A DNA stretch of 64,000 nt from Pteria penguin (taxonomy: Eukaryota > Mollusca > Bivalvia > Pterioida > Pteriidae): the NCBI GenBank assembly GCA_035048485.1, contig CM068582.1, positions 39,649,681 through 39,713,680 on the forward strand, written 5' to 3'. The translations under genes were made by a program, and so were the position numbers. The stretch's first letter is position 1. Each line of letters opens with the position of its first letter. The notes beneath the pieces were generated by a model. The model saw nothing but the letters and a program-made list of their open reading frames with translations. It was not told the origin of the DNA and did not search any database. Of the stretch, positions 22,484-35,700 are shown in pieces.

Positions 22484-23220
22484 ACAGTTGAAAATGACAT
22501 GGACATGGAAACAGGAAGAATAGTACCAACTTCTCAGACAAAAGAAAATGAGTTATTGGTAACCAAACGCAATTAACCTGTACCGCAAACAAAAGTTATG
22601 AACCAATACAGGAAAATTTATAATGTACAAACAACTATGTCATTCTTCGTTAAGTTCAGATCTTTACCCACGATCAGAAATTCCAGTAGCTATAAATTTT
22701 CGAACAGACTTATTTTCAAAACGAAAATACGTAATAATGATAAGTTTAAGATATTTCATAATCGTAAACCTCACATAAATTCTAAAAGCATCATCATTTT
22801 TTCACTTTATTTCTCTTCAGTACAAATTGGAATCTGATAAATTTTGATAATCAGGCATTCTCATGATGATCGCTATTTTTCATCATCATTTGATACGTTT
22901 ATTTATCAAGAATAGTTTTATCATTTAAATGTAAAATGAGTTTTATTTCTAAAGTTCCTACTATGTATTTACACTATTTCCTCGTCAATATGTATATAGG
23001 TGAAAACATTCCTATTGAAGTGTTAAACAATAAACAATCAATCAAAACTTTACTGAATAATTCATGTTAGCTTATTTATAAATTTTGTATATACAATTTT
23101 GTGTGGCATTAGAAAAGAAAACATATCCTGTTATATGTGTGTAAAACAGAATCACATGTACCTAGAGGGAAAGTCACTGTTGAACGGATCTATTGTCAGA
23201 CCTGTCTAGTGTAGTAGTCA
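21941..23220. other. no gene; GA microsatellite
   Basis: GA dinucleotide repeat at 22439-22482. The rest is AT-rich. Open frames at 22314-22592 and 22598-22837 show no recognisable family. Confidence 0.5.
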
Positions 23221-23224
23221 AATA

Positions 23225-23345
23225 ACATGGTGGCATCCTCGCGGGTGTGACCGGTCAGCAGGGGATGCTTTCCCTGGTACCTGGTTCTTGCCTCTGTTTT
23301 TCCAGGGTCCGTGATAGCCTATATGTCTATTTCGTCTAGTAGAAT
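23225..23345 (-). repeat. dispersed repeat copy 3 (GATCAGGTGCC family)
   Basis: On the minus strand AACCAGGTACCAGGGAAAGC then ATCCCCTGCTGACCGGTCAC matches the copies at 1744 and 11175. Confidence 0.65.
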
Positions 23346-23677
23346 GGATGTTTCTTACTGACTACCACTCGCTATCTTAGAACTGTATTTTGTCGATTCA
23401 TTTGTATATATGCTAAACCTAGCATCTTCAAATTCAGGTAGATTGCAGAAAATGGTCATTAATAAATGACAGATGTGTGTCAATAAAACAATAAATAGCT
23501 GGGAGGCTTATAAGTATAAAAAAACGCAAAACTATGGCAAGACAAAAATCGAATGATTGAAATGTAGAGTAATATCAATAATCTAAGGCATTCGGATAGC
23601 TATCTCCCAGTCAAAATTAGCAACCACACACACGAATTCCGTGTGACAAGTTGAATATATAACTGGAAGAAAAGTAG

Positions 23678-23779
23678 TGTCTTTTTCTAACTTTAAATTT
23701 TTGTTATTTAAAGTGAGCACATGACTATCTAGTCATGTGGTCACTTTAAATAACAAAAATTTAAAGTTAGAAAAAGACA
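23678..23779. mobile_element. near-perfect 102-bp palindrome (foldback)
   Basis: Arms of 50 bp starting TGTCTTTTTCTAACTTTAAA and ending with its inverse are separated by two bases, with one mismatch between arms (GAG versus GAC). Such size and symmetry fit a foldback MITE or a palindrome made during repair. No ORF. Confidence 0.8.
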
Positions 23780-24600
23780 GTAGTACAGCAAAATGAAAAT
23801 TACGAAAATTGAAAACGGTCGTATATTACCAAATTTGTAGAATTCAACCTAACATTCATTAATGGATGTGAAGGATGGAGTGGAAAAGGGGATAACTTTT
23901 TTTTTGTTTTTATACACAATTAAACAGCGCTCCAAAATGTAAACAACATATGATGATTAGTTTGGGATGCCTCGTTCTCATTAATAAAATAGCTTATTGT
24001 AGAATAAAATAGGACATCCGAATATAAACGGAATTCAAACATGCGCTTATAAAAAATGCTTTATTAGTTCATAAAGTTGTATGTTATTTTATTGTCACAG
24101 TGAGATAATATACAGTTTTGAACTAAGATATAGTTATGTTGTCTGAAGGGGATAAAACAAGATTATTATAGGTTACGGTATTATTATATTGATGTAAGCA
24201 TAATCCTTCAGATCAAAATATCACGCCCTCATTCCCGACATCGAAATATTTCAAAGCATGTATTATAATTTGGATTGATTTCCATCAAGTTTCTACTTTT
24301 TCATGAAGTAAAGTAAACTTAGGTTGATCGTAAACCCCAAATCACTTCAGCGAAAACAAAATGTGAATATCATAATACTAATTTAAATAATCCAGTAATT
24401 TCTTCGTTTCTCTGCACTTTTGGTACGAAATCTTTAAGAGCTTAAACACAAACTAATTTAGTGCATCATCACATTACAGGGCCATCAGTTTAACTCATTA
24501 CCTTATTCTATATAGTTCTCGTTGAGTAAACACAGAATATTTGTCAGTATTTCATTGTGTTGAATGTTTTACATCACGTGTTGTCTCTGTATGAGAGACA
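23780..24600. other. no gene recognised
   Basis: AT-rich sequence without motifs I can name. Confidence 0.4.
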
Positions 24601-24601
24601 G

Positions 24602-25057
24602 ATTTCATTCGATATCAACACTGTTTGTAAAATCGACATGAAATTACTAAAGTAAACTCATGAGCACGGTAACAGCCATGTGTGAAGATGTAAACATTAA
24701 ACAAAATCATCTCATTTATATAAATGTAAATAATGTAACCAACTGATCACAAAGTAAAATGCAAATAAGTATAGATAATCAGGTACTTGTAGTGATTGCT
24801 GACTACAGCCAGTCTAGGCTTGTCCTACTGTGAAGTTTATTCGATTGCAGTATAAAAGCCGGGCGTTGTTTTATCTGGGTCGAACTTACGCCACATTCTC
24901 ATTTCATGATTTAGTTGTCTTTCAGCAATATTTTTTTAAATATATATATTAATTTCATTCGATATCAACACTGTTTGTAAAATCGACATGAAATTACTAA
25001 AGTAAACTCATGAGCACGGTAACAGCCATGTGTGAAGATGTAAACATTAAACAAAAT
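24602..25057 (+). repeat. perfect 106-bp direct repeat, 350 bp apart
   Basis: 24602-24707 and 24952-25057 are identical over 106 bases, beginning ATTTCATTCGATATCAACAC and ending TAAACATTAAACAAAAT. The 244 bp between contain TATAAAAGCCGGGCG near 24852. Identity without any substitution implies a recent event. Confidence 0.9.
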
Positions 25058-25167
25058 ATATATATAAAAGCACAAAAAAGGAAATTGTAACAACTTTAAC
25101 TATTCAGAAGTATCGGATCAACCTCAATGAAGGTTAATGCAAATCGCTCGAGAAAAAGGGGTCAATA

Positions 25168-25443
25168 TAAAAGCACAGGTAAGCGATAACGATACTAAAA
25201 CAATTTAAAAATTGCCAAATTTTCGAAGCAATCTGCTTCTTCTTCATGGCACACACAAACGAACACTCAGATAAATATAAAGACACGAAAAGAAAGATAG
25301 AAAATATATACAAAGCATTAGTCTAATAAAAACTGGTTTCTTCAATTGGCTACATAATGAGCGCTATCTAATAGGAAATATCAGTTTGCTTCAAAAATTT
25401 GGCAATTTTTTAATTGTTTTAGTATCGTTATCGCTTACCTGTG

Positions 25444-25447
<4 letters not shown>
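25168..25447. repeat. ~60-bp inverted repeat, possible Penelope-type end
   Basis: AAAGCACAGGTAAGCGATAA and CGATACTAAAACAATTTAAA (25168-25225) recur inverted at 25389-25447, reading TTGTTTTAGTATCGTTATCG and CTTACCTGTGCTT. Between them is TTCGAAGCAATCTGCTTCTT. A TA repeat (25449-25523) follows. Assignment to an element class is uncertain. Confidence 0.65.

Positions 25448-25448
<1 letters not shown>

Positions 25449-25523
<75 letters not shown>
25449..25523. repeat. TA dinucleotide microsatellite
   Basis: About 37 TA units directly abutting the right arm of the preceding inverted repeat. Confidence 0.95.
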
Positions 25524-25524
<1 letters not shown>

Positions 25525-26129
25525 CATGAATATATACTGGGTTTTTTTTTTTCAAAAATACTGCCCGTCGACAATTTAACATAAGTGACTTTACTAAGGA
25601 ATAAAAATAAGACTGAAATCAAATAAGTCACATGTAACTTGATCTATTAAGAAACCTTTTCTCAAATGAATGAAGCTTTTAAATTTTGTCATATCTTTGT
25701 ACAGCAAGAGACTGGTACATGTATAACATATTATACATTTACAATCCCTGTGTGCTGTTTATTGACATCAACGTCTATACCGAATGGCAATGATATTATA
25801 AAATACATTTAAAAAACCTATAATTTTGACATTGTCTTCTGTAGCTATAGAGATGCACCAGTTACCTTTGGAAAATTTCATCTCCGTTAAAATTCCACTT
25901 AGATCACATCTCTTCCCATCATTGTTGGCTTTTAACATCCGTTATCACAAATTCATACAAAACCTTACTATATTGGTTTCAACAACTCACACCTACCAAC
26001 TTAGTTTACTTGAAATTCTCATAATTCCCTAGCGTTGGTGTTGTCTTATCAACTTAATGTTTGGACAGTTCCAATACTGGAGAAATGATTTCCTACCTAA
26101 ATACGTTGTTTCATAATTCATGTATAATT

Positions 26130-26700
26130 ACGACAAAATGTTTTCTGTCACATGTTTTCTGTTATATGTTTTCTGTTATCTGTTATATGTTTCCTGTTAT
26201 ATGTTTTCTGTTATATGTTTTCCGTTATATATTTTCTATTATATGCTTTCTGTTATATGTTTTATGTTATATGTATTCTGTTATATGTTTTTTGTTATAT
26301 GTTTTCTATTATATGTTTTCTGTTATATGTTGTCTGTTATATGTTGTCTGTCATGTTTTCTGTTATATGTTTTATGTTATATGTTGTCTGTTATATGTTT
26401 TCTGTTATATGTTTTCTGTTATATGTTGTCTGTAATATGTTTTCTGTTACTGTATATGTTTTCTGTTATATGTTGTCTGTTATATGTTTTCTGTTATATG
26501 TTGTCTGTTATATGTTGTCTGTTATATGTTGTCTGTAATATGTTTTCTGTTATATGTTTTCTGTTATATGTTGTCTGTTATATGTTTTCTGTTATATGTT
26601 GTCTGTTATATGTTGTCTGTTATATGTTTTCTGTTATATGTTGTCTGTTATATGTTGTCTGTTATATGTTGTCTGTAATATGTTTTCTGTTATATGTTTG
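26130..26700 (+). repeat. 14-bp minisatellite upstream of the SLC5 start codon
   Basis: About 40 units of TGTTATATGTTTTC or TGTTATATGTTGTC end 50 bp before the SLC5 ATG. The downstream sequence CATCTGTTATAGGTAAAT resembles the unit with AG replacing AT, and could be a 3' splice site (AG at 26717-26718) for a 5'-UTR intron. The long CYMFSVICFLLYV-type open frames are artefacts of the repeat. Confidence 0.9.
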
Positions 26701-26716
26701 ATATATCATCTGTTAT

Positions 26717-26718
26717 AG
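26717..26718 (+). promoter_or_regulatory. possible 3' splice site of a 5'-UTR intron
   Basis: ATCATCTGTTATAG precedes GTAAATACATCATCGTG and the ATG at 26750. A pyrimidine-richer tract lies upstream inside the minisatellite. If used, the 5' UTR begins in an unseen upstream exon. Evidence is weak. Confidence 0.3.
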
Positions 26719-26749
26719 GTAAATACATCATCGTGAAACACAAGGCAAA

Positions 26750-29700
26750 ATGGTCAGTGAAGGAGCCCAGGTTTTCAAGGCCAACTATAAAAGTGCCTCG
26801 ACCAATTTGACCACAGCTGATATCGGTGTGGTGTTCGCGTACTTTGTGTCCATCATTGCTGTCGGTGTGTTTGTAAGTGTATAAAACATCTGAAGAATTG
26901 CACTTCAGAAAACAAAAACAAAAACAAAAAAAAACAAAAAAAAAAAAGAAAGAAAATTAGGATATTTGAGTCATTTAAATTTATTTAAGTATCTATTCTT
27001 TATTCATTTTCCTGAGATGATTTCTGTTTGACATAGATTTAGTGATTTTAACTGATTATAAACATACTCTTTTATATACAAACGTAGTACTTCACAATGA
27101 AACATTGCTTTGCACTAGTTTAATTTAGATTTCCATTGACTGTCTAAAACGATGTCATTATGAAAGACAATATTTTCAAGGATACTTTTAACTTACATTT
27201 AATAATATATGTGGTCTGTATTATTTCAGGCGATGTACCGAGCCAACAGAGGAACAGCTAGTGGCTACTTTTTGGCGGGAAGATCGATGTGGTGGCTTCC
27301 AGTACGTTTTTACTTCCTTGATTTAATTGCTACTGATGGCAATTTTTACATATATAAACTGGCAAGGCGTATTTACATATTCAAAAGTGTGCCCCTCCAA
27401 CCCCAGTTTAGAAAGCATTGACAATATAAAGTACAAAAGTGCCAAAGCAGCGAAAGCCCCGAGGGATCCAGTATATACAAATCTCTACATGTATGCATCA
27501 AACCCACTTGAAACACTGAGGGACTTTGTTCTTGACATGGGAGCTTTGCGAGTTTTGTCTCATTTGGATGACAGCAAGCGAACTCATTAAATGTAAGACT
27601 CGAACTCGTGACAGCCCACTAGAAAATGACATATCTGTTTTGTGTTCTAGGATTTATGAGCAATGTCAACATTAAACATTAAAACTTAATCAATGAACAC
27701 AGTGCTACACAATTCATAATTCCTCTCCAATTCATCAAAAATTTGTGGTTTTCACTAAACATTGAAACGGCAACTGATTAACACTGTAATGGGGTTGGCA
27801 TATGAGTGAATAGCAAATATCCTTTTTTAAAACACCCTTATGCACGTGTAAGTAAAATATGTATATTCCAAGTACAAATCAGCGCATGTGAAAGTGTATA
27901 TGTGTAATGAAAATGATGTAGATACTGTTAGATTAATAATAATAAGAGATCAGTGGAGTTTCAGGTTCGTCAGAATCTCTAGATTTGTTTTATGGTAATA
28001 CAGCTGTTTTCCCTTTGTAGGTTGGTGCATCATTATTTGTCAGTAATATTGGATCCGAGCATTTCATTGGATTAGCTGGGTCAGGTGCAGCGAAGGGTAT
28101 CAGTGTCGGTGCCTGGGAATTTAATGTATGTTGACATTATGGAGATTACATCACCTTACAAGTTTGTATATTAAGCAGATTGAAATGGTTATAATCAATT
28201 TCAAGTTAAATGAATTTATATCATAAGTTTCTTTTTCTACGTCATTAGCATAATTGAAAATCTTTGGATAATTCATTTTTAACAACAGTAATGCATTCTG
28301 TTGTATATGTCGATTAATTAAATTAAATTCCATCCAAGATAATGGACATACTTATTTTATACCTATTTCATCTGTCATTATTTTGAAAAAATGTTGTGAT
28401 GAAATATTTTTAAATTCATAATAAATTAAGTGTAAGTAACTGACAACTAAAATGAAGAGAAATATGAAATCAAACGTGAATATTAATTTCAGGCAATTCT
28501 GCTTCTTCAACTTCTGGGATGGATATTTATTCCAGTCTACATTGCATGCGGAGTAAGTTTATACATATATCTGAAATGTATGATGTAGTTTTAATTAAAT
28601 TCCATAAGTATATATTACAATATAGAAGTCCATAATATGATAAATATAAACACTGCTTTGTTTATTATCTTAACCCATGCCTCTAATGGGCAAAATGTTT
28701 AAAGTATCAAATTTAAAGATTTAATTTAATATCAACTTTATTGGCGATTCTGGTTGGTCATAAAATTGATGTTAATTCTGTCATACGAATTTTTCTATGG
28801 GGACACGCCCACTGTTAGTGACACTGCTTTTGTGTATCAAAACGATATGACGACCATCGATCGGCTAATTATACCGTTAAAAGTAAAAGATTCGTTCGCA
28901 AATCATTTTCAAAATTACACCATGCTTTATATAGCGTGACTTTGTTCTTGCTAGCATTCTCATTATTCATCATGTTCATTGTGATACTGATATTAGGGAG
29001 AGAGTTCAATCTATTCTGTTTGATACATTAACCGAAAAAATACCTGTCCGAAGATAAGGGAAAGTATGTTTTCAAGACATTCATTGAGAGATTTTCACAT
29101 CGATCTTTTCATTCAATCAGTTTTCAGTTGCATGTTCATTTATATATCTGGAATTGAAACACACAGAATGAGGTCCCCACGCTTTACATTGCGGATGTTT
29201 GTTACTTTGTATAATCTATATATGTAAAGTTAAAGAAGAGGCTACACAGTGTAGCGATAAAATGCTTGACACCCGATACTTCGATTCTAAAATAGAAATC
29301 AAACGGGGAAAACGGCATTAAACATAGTTTTGTATGGTTACAGACATACACGATGCCCGAGTACCTCTCCAAGCGGTTTGGTGGTACACGCTTGCGGGTG
29401 TATTTTGCTGTGTTGTCGTTGGTACTATACATTTTCACAAAATGTTCGGTAGGTATACATGCTTATACTAAATATTAATATAAAAATCTATGCAGTGTAT
29501 AGTTATGTTTTCAGCATTTTCCATTATGAAATGTACTCATGATAAACCATGTGAAGTATTGTTATCGAAGATCTTTTACCAATAGGACGATCACTGCATA
29601 CTTCTGAAGGCATAAAATATAGCATAAAACATTAGGCAAAACATTATAATCTTTTATATTGCATTCAAGTAAAACAAATGCCATTATACGTGACTGTGTA

Positions 29701-32700
29701 TAATGACCTACGGTCAAGTCCATTAAGTTTGGACAGTGTCTGTATGTTAAAATATAGCTATCGTATAACAACTTGTGGTTTTTAAGATCTGAGGCAGTTT
29801 GTAACTGAACATCATTTATTATTTAACCTAACACTAGTAAAGCGATTTGAAAGTTTTGGGCATATTTTAAAATACTTTCAAAAACTCATATCTTTTCAAT
29901 TTTTTTTATTATTATTTCTTTCTTTTTTTTTCAGTTGCCAAATTGAGAAAAATAATTTTAAAAATGTTCCTTGTCTAATGCTTCATTAATAAGAGAAATA
30001 TATAAAAGATGAACACATGGGTAAAAGAGTTCCTAATTAAAAATGTTGAAAGATTCTTCTAAAACTTGAAAGATTTAAATGTTTGCTTGATTATACCCCT
30101 TCAAGTCATTGCAGTACGACATCCCCTCTTACGGTCTGTTACAGGGCGACCTTTACACCGGTGCACTCTTCATACAACAGTCGCTTAACTGGGATCTCTA
30201 TCTTTCCATATTCCTTCTGGTCATCATCACTGGAATTATGACTATAACAGGTAATATTCTGGGTAGTAATGAATGACTTTGTGAAAAAGAGCTATAACCA
30301 GTTCTGTCTGCTTGTCTGTCGGTTCGTCCATCCGAAATGTCCATTCTATCTCTTTTTTATGACATGAATGTGAATCACTAAGACCACGAGCGGCCATGGA
30401 ATCAACCCTTTGTTCTGTGTATTCAGTATTTTCAAGAAATTTAAACCCATGTTGTCGTGCATAGCATCATCGTGCTACTGTCTGTATAATATACATGTAT
30501 ATTAATGATTTATTTATCAAAGTATGCAAAACTATGTCAGAAAATGTTATACAATAAGGAGTGTTGGATGTCAGAAGATGTTATACAATAAGGAGTGTTG
30601 TATGTCAGAAGATGTTATACAATAAGGAGTGTTGGATGTCAGAAAATGTTATACAATAAGGAGTGTTGAATGTCGGAAGATGTTATACAATAAGGAGTGT
30701 TGGATGTCAGAAAATGTTATACAATAAGGAATGTTGGATGTCAGAAAATGTTATACAATAAGGAGTGTTGGCTGTCAGAAGATGTTATACAATAAGGAGT
30801 GTTGGATGTCAGAAGATGTTATACAATAAGGAGTGTTGGATGTCAGAAGATGTTATACAATAAGGAGTGTTGGCTGTCAGAAAATGTTATACAATAAGGA
30901 GTGTTGGCTGTCAGAAAATGTTATACAATAAGGAGTGTTGGCTGTCAGAAAATGTTATACAATAAGGAGTGTTGGCTGTCAGAAGATGTTATACAATAAG
31001 GAGTGTTGGCTGTCAGAAGATGTTATACAATAAGGAGTGTTGGATGTCAGAAGATGTTATACAATAAGGAATGTTGGCTGTCAGAAGATGTTATACAATA
31101 AGGAGTGTTGGATGTCAGAAGATGTTATACAATAAGGAGTGTTGGCTGTCAGAAGATGTTATACAATAAGGAATGTTGGCTGTCAGAAAATGTTATACAA
31201 TAAGGAGTGTTGGATGTCAGAAAATGTTATACAATAAGGAGTGTTGTATGTCAGAAGATGTTATACAATAAGGAGTGTTGGATGTCAGAGAATGTTATAC
31301 AATAAGGAGTGTTGAATGTCAGAAGATGTTATACAATAAGGAGTGTTGGATGTCAGAAAATGTTATACAATAAGGAATGTTGGATGTCAAAAAATGTTAT
31401 ACAATAAGGAGTGTTGAATGTCAGAAGATGTTATACAATAAGGAGTGTTGGATGTCAGAAAATGTTATACAATAAGGAATGTTGGATGTCAGAAAATGTT
31501 ATACAATAAGGAGTGTTGAATGTCAGAAGATGTTATACAATAAGGAGTGTTGGATGTCAGAAGACGTGATACAATAAGGAGTGTTGGATGACAGAAGATG
31601 TTATACAATAAGGAGTGTTAGATGACAGAAGATGTTATACAATAAGGAGTGTTGGCTGTCAGAAAATGTCATACAATAAGGAGTGTTGGCTGTCAGAAAA
31701 TGTTATACAATAAGGAGTGTTGGATGTCAGAAAATGTTATACAATAAGGAATGTTGGATGTCAGAAAATATCATACAATAAGGAGTGTTGGCTGTCAGAA
31801 GATGTTATACAATAAGGAGTGTTGGATGTCAGAAAATGTTATACAATAAGGAATGTTGGATGTCAGAAAATGTTATACAATAAGGAGTGTTGGATGTCAG
31901 AAAATGTTATACAATAAGGAATGTTGGATGTCAAAAAATGTTATACAATAAGGAGTGTTGAATGTCAGAAGATGTTATACAATAAGGAGTGTTGGATGTC
32001 AGAAAATGTTATACAATAAGGAATGTTGGATGTCAGAAAATGTTATACAATAAGGAGTGTTGAATGTCAGAAGATGTTATACAATGAAGATCTGGATGTC
32101 AGAAGACGTTATACAATAAGGAGTGTTGGATGACAGAAGATGTTATACAATAAGGAGTGTTAGATGACAGAAGATGTTATACAATAAGGAGTGTTGGCTG
32201 TCAGAAAATGTCATACAATAAGGAATGTTGGCTGTCAGAAAATGTTATACAATAAGGAGTGTTGGCTGCCAGAAGATGTTATACAATAAGGAGTGTTGGA
32301 TGTCAGAAGATGTTATACAATAAGGAGTGTTGGATGTCAGAAGATGTTATACAATAAGGAGTGTTGGATGTCAGAAGATGTTATACAATAAGGAATGTTG
32401 GATGTCAGAAGATGTTATACAATAAGGAATGTTGGATGTCAGAAAATGTTATACAATAAGGAGTGTTGGATGACAGAAGATGTTATACAATAAGGAGTGT
32501 TAGATGACAGAAGATGTTATACAATAAGGAGTGTTGGTTGTCAGAAAATGTTATAAAATAAGGAATGTTGGATGTCAGAAAATGTTATACAATAAGGAGT
32601 GTTGAATGTCAGAAAATGTTATACAAAAAGGAATGTTGGATGTCAGAAGTGAACTATATGATGACTTAACTCTATACTATTACACTCATTAACATTGTTT

Positions 32701-35700
32701 TGTAGACACTAGTAATACGTTCCATAATCTTTCATCTTCGATAGTTCCGTTGATACTGTAATCAATACAATCCAAGAAATCAGCAAAAGTTTATTCTTGT
32801 GGACGATATGTTTCTTTATGTTAAAATGTTCTTAGAAAATTACTGATGGGGATCAAATGGGTGCAATGTGGTTAGATTGGGAACAAATTAACCCGTACAT
32901 CTTGAATTTTTCTTGTTCATCTTTCCAAACGTCTGATGTTTGATAGGTGAACATTTATAAAGCCATCACGACTTATCCGTCAATAATAATGCGATATGTA
33001 ACCGCACTTATTCTTTCTCTGTTTCACTTAGAACCTTGAATCATAAAACTAAGTAATTCAATTGTTTTTAAACTGGTGTGATTAATCAATATAAACCAAA
33101 TTGTTACGAGTGTAATATGTAATTACACAAAATCTTTTCTTTGTTCAAATGAATCTCTCATGACCTTTAAAATAGTTCTTTCATTATATCTATTTTCATC
33201 TAATGAACATGGTAAAAAATCTAAAGAAGAATCCTATATCAGAGAAGAATAATTTTTATTTCATAGATCAAAGGCAATTGTCATCACTGATTAAACCTCT
33301 ATTTTAGATTTCTGTTGCTGTAAAGCTTAGCCTTGAAAATACAATATTAAACATTGAACAATGATCTGAATAGATGTAAAGAAGAATCCTATATCAGAGA
33401 AGAATAATTTTTATTTCATAGATCAAAGGCAATTGTCATCACTGATTAAACCTCTATTTTAGATTTCTGTTGCTATAAAGCTTAGCCTTGAAAATACAAT
33501 ATTAAACATTGAACAATGATCTGAATAGAAGTGGCTTAGAGCATCTGATTTCACGTGACATTAAGAACTTAAGACCATAGCTGACACCCTCAACTTTGGA
33601 TTAAACATTATTTATTGTAGAGTAACAATAATAATCACATTTCAACAAGTTATGTTGAGGATTGTGTAATAAGAAAAATAACTTATTTAATTTAAAAGCA
33701 TTCTTCTTTAAGTAATATCAGTTTACAATTACAGAATATACAGACTATTATTCAGTGTTTAACTAGAAAAGAAATGAGAGAATAAGATGGATGGAATGTA
33801 AAAAAAAACTTTAAGAGATCGTAGAATTCAGTATGGGTGGTAAAAGGAAGAAAGATAACTCTTATAGTGAGAATGTGAATATGGATAACAAAAAATAGTG
33901 AGAGTAAAGAGTAGAAATTAATAGAATCTGCGACTCTGATGAATGAAGCTCTACACCACGCTGAAGCTTTCATCACTGTATAGGGGACAACCCCTAAGTA
34001 CATATCAATGTTTTCTGGCACATTTATTTGTCCAAAAATATTATTTCTAACGATATCATGCATTTTGCACGACAGCAAAAAATGTTCTGCAGTTTCTGGC
34101 AAGCCACACCTGTCTGAATCTGAGACTTTCTTTCTGAATAAGTTAGCATTTAGATAGTGACAATCAAGGCGAACCTTTGCATTAATATTCGAAGGTTTCT
34201 ACTTCCTAAATAATAGTATTTAAGCACATATTATTTCTATTAAGATATTGTTTAGATGTGTGTATTGAAGGACACAATTTGATATGTTCAATAGAATATG
34301 AAGAGAATTCTATTCTCTCAGCCTTGAGATTCACAATAACGACTATAATTTATATCTATATATTAGATTTATTAAACATACAATTCTTATTTCTTGTTTG
34401 GCCTTTTGATTAGAGATACCAGAAAGTTAAATGACCCGATCATCTGGAATTTCAAAATTTGCTTACTTTTAGCTTGCCGGGATATACGTTCGGGGAGCTA
34501 ATTCCATACCCTTGGCGTTCGCTGTCCACCGTTCGATAAACTTTAACTCGGGCTAAAACTTTTGAACCATAGACAAGACTTAAATATTTCATAAGTAGAT
34601 TCCTCATGACCAGAGCTTTCATTTAATGCCTTCACTTTTGACGTCGTGACCTTGACCTTGGACTTTCACATACATTTTAAAAACTTTAACCTAGTTATGA
34701 CCTGCACTGGTGGGCTATGTCTTCTGACAACTCTTGTTTATGCAAAAAAAAGCACTTACTCATCTAAAACACTCTTTTCTAAAAGTTATACTCCAACTGA
34801 ATATCAAAATTATCAAGAAGAAGCCAATACCTTTGTATTTGCCATTCCCCTTGTTGTCTATCTGTATACACGTCCATATATGTTTGTCCGACTGTAAATT
34901 TTCAATCTATATCGTATTTTGGTGTCCTATTTGCACTTTTGGTACGTAATGTTTTCCTCATTATGTTATGTTTAAATTATTTGATAAAACGTATAATTGT
35001 TATGTATGATACCTATCATACATATGATGACAGATGTAAGAAAACATAATATTTTAATGATGTGAACGCAGGTGGACTTACGGCTGTCATATACACGGAT
35101 ACCCTGCAAGCAGCATTGATGGTGGGAGGGGGACTCACTCTCATGTCCTTAGGTGAGATCAAGATGACATACAGATACACATGATGGTGGTGATATCGGT
35201 ATCATATGGTAGAAAAGCCACAACAGAACAGAAATGCTTTGATTTATTAATTCTTCATAATTGTTTTTAATGTAGCTTCACATTTGAACATAATAATGAT
35301 TATGCTGACTTGAACCGATTAGAAATTAGATTAAAATAAATGAAGAGAGAAATCGATAGATAAACAAATGAAAAGAATAATTATATCAATGTTTAACTTG
35401 CTTTTATATTGCACTTTTAACCAGCTTTCAAAGAGATAGGCGGTTATCAAGGATTGGTAGATCGTTACCCTCATTCGATGACAAACGAGACTTTCCGAAT
35501 TCCAAATACCACATGTCATGAGCCCGATAAAGGGGCATTCCGAATGTTACGTGAAGCCGACGACGACTACATGCCATGGGCAGGATTTCTGTTGGGACAA
35601 ACACCTGGATCTATCTGGTATTGGTGTGCGGACCAGGTGGGTAAATTAAGACGCATGAAATTAAATGATGACGCGCAGTTGACTGAGTTGTAAAGGTATT

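Noticed and set aside
26120..26701. A 193-codon open frame rich in CYMLSVICFLLYV
   Set aside because: It is the translation of the 14-bp minisatellite; three overlapping frames are open for the same reason.
30534..32648. CRISPR array
   Set aside because: Units are contiguous with no unique spacers, inside a eukaryotic intron.
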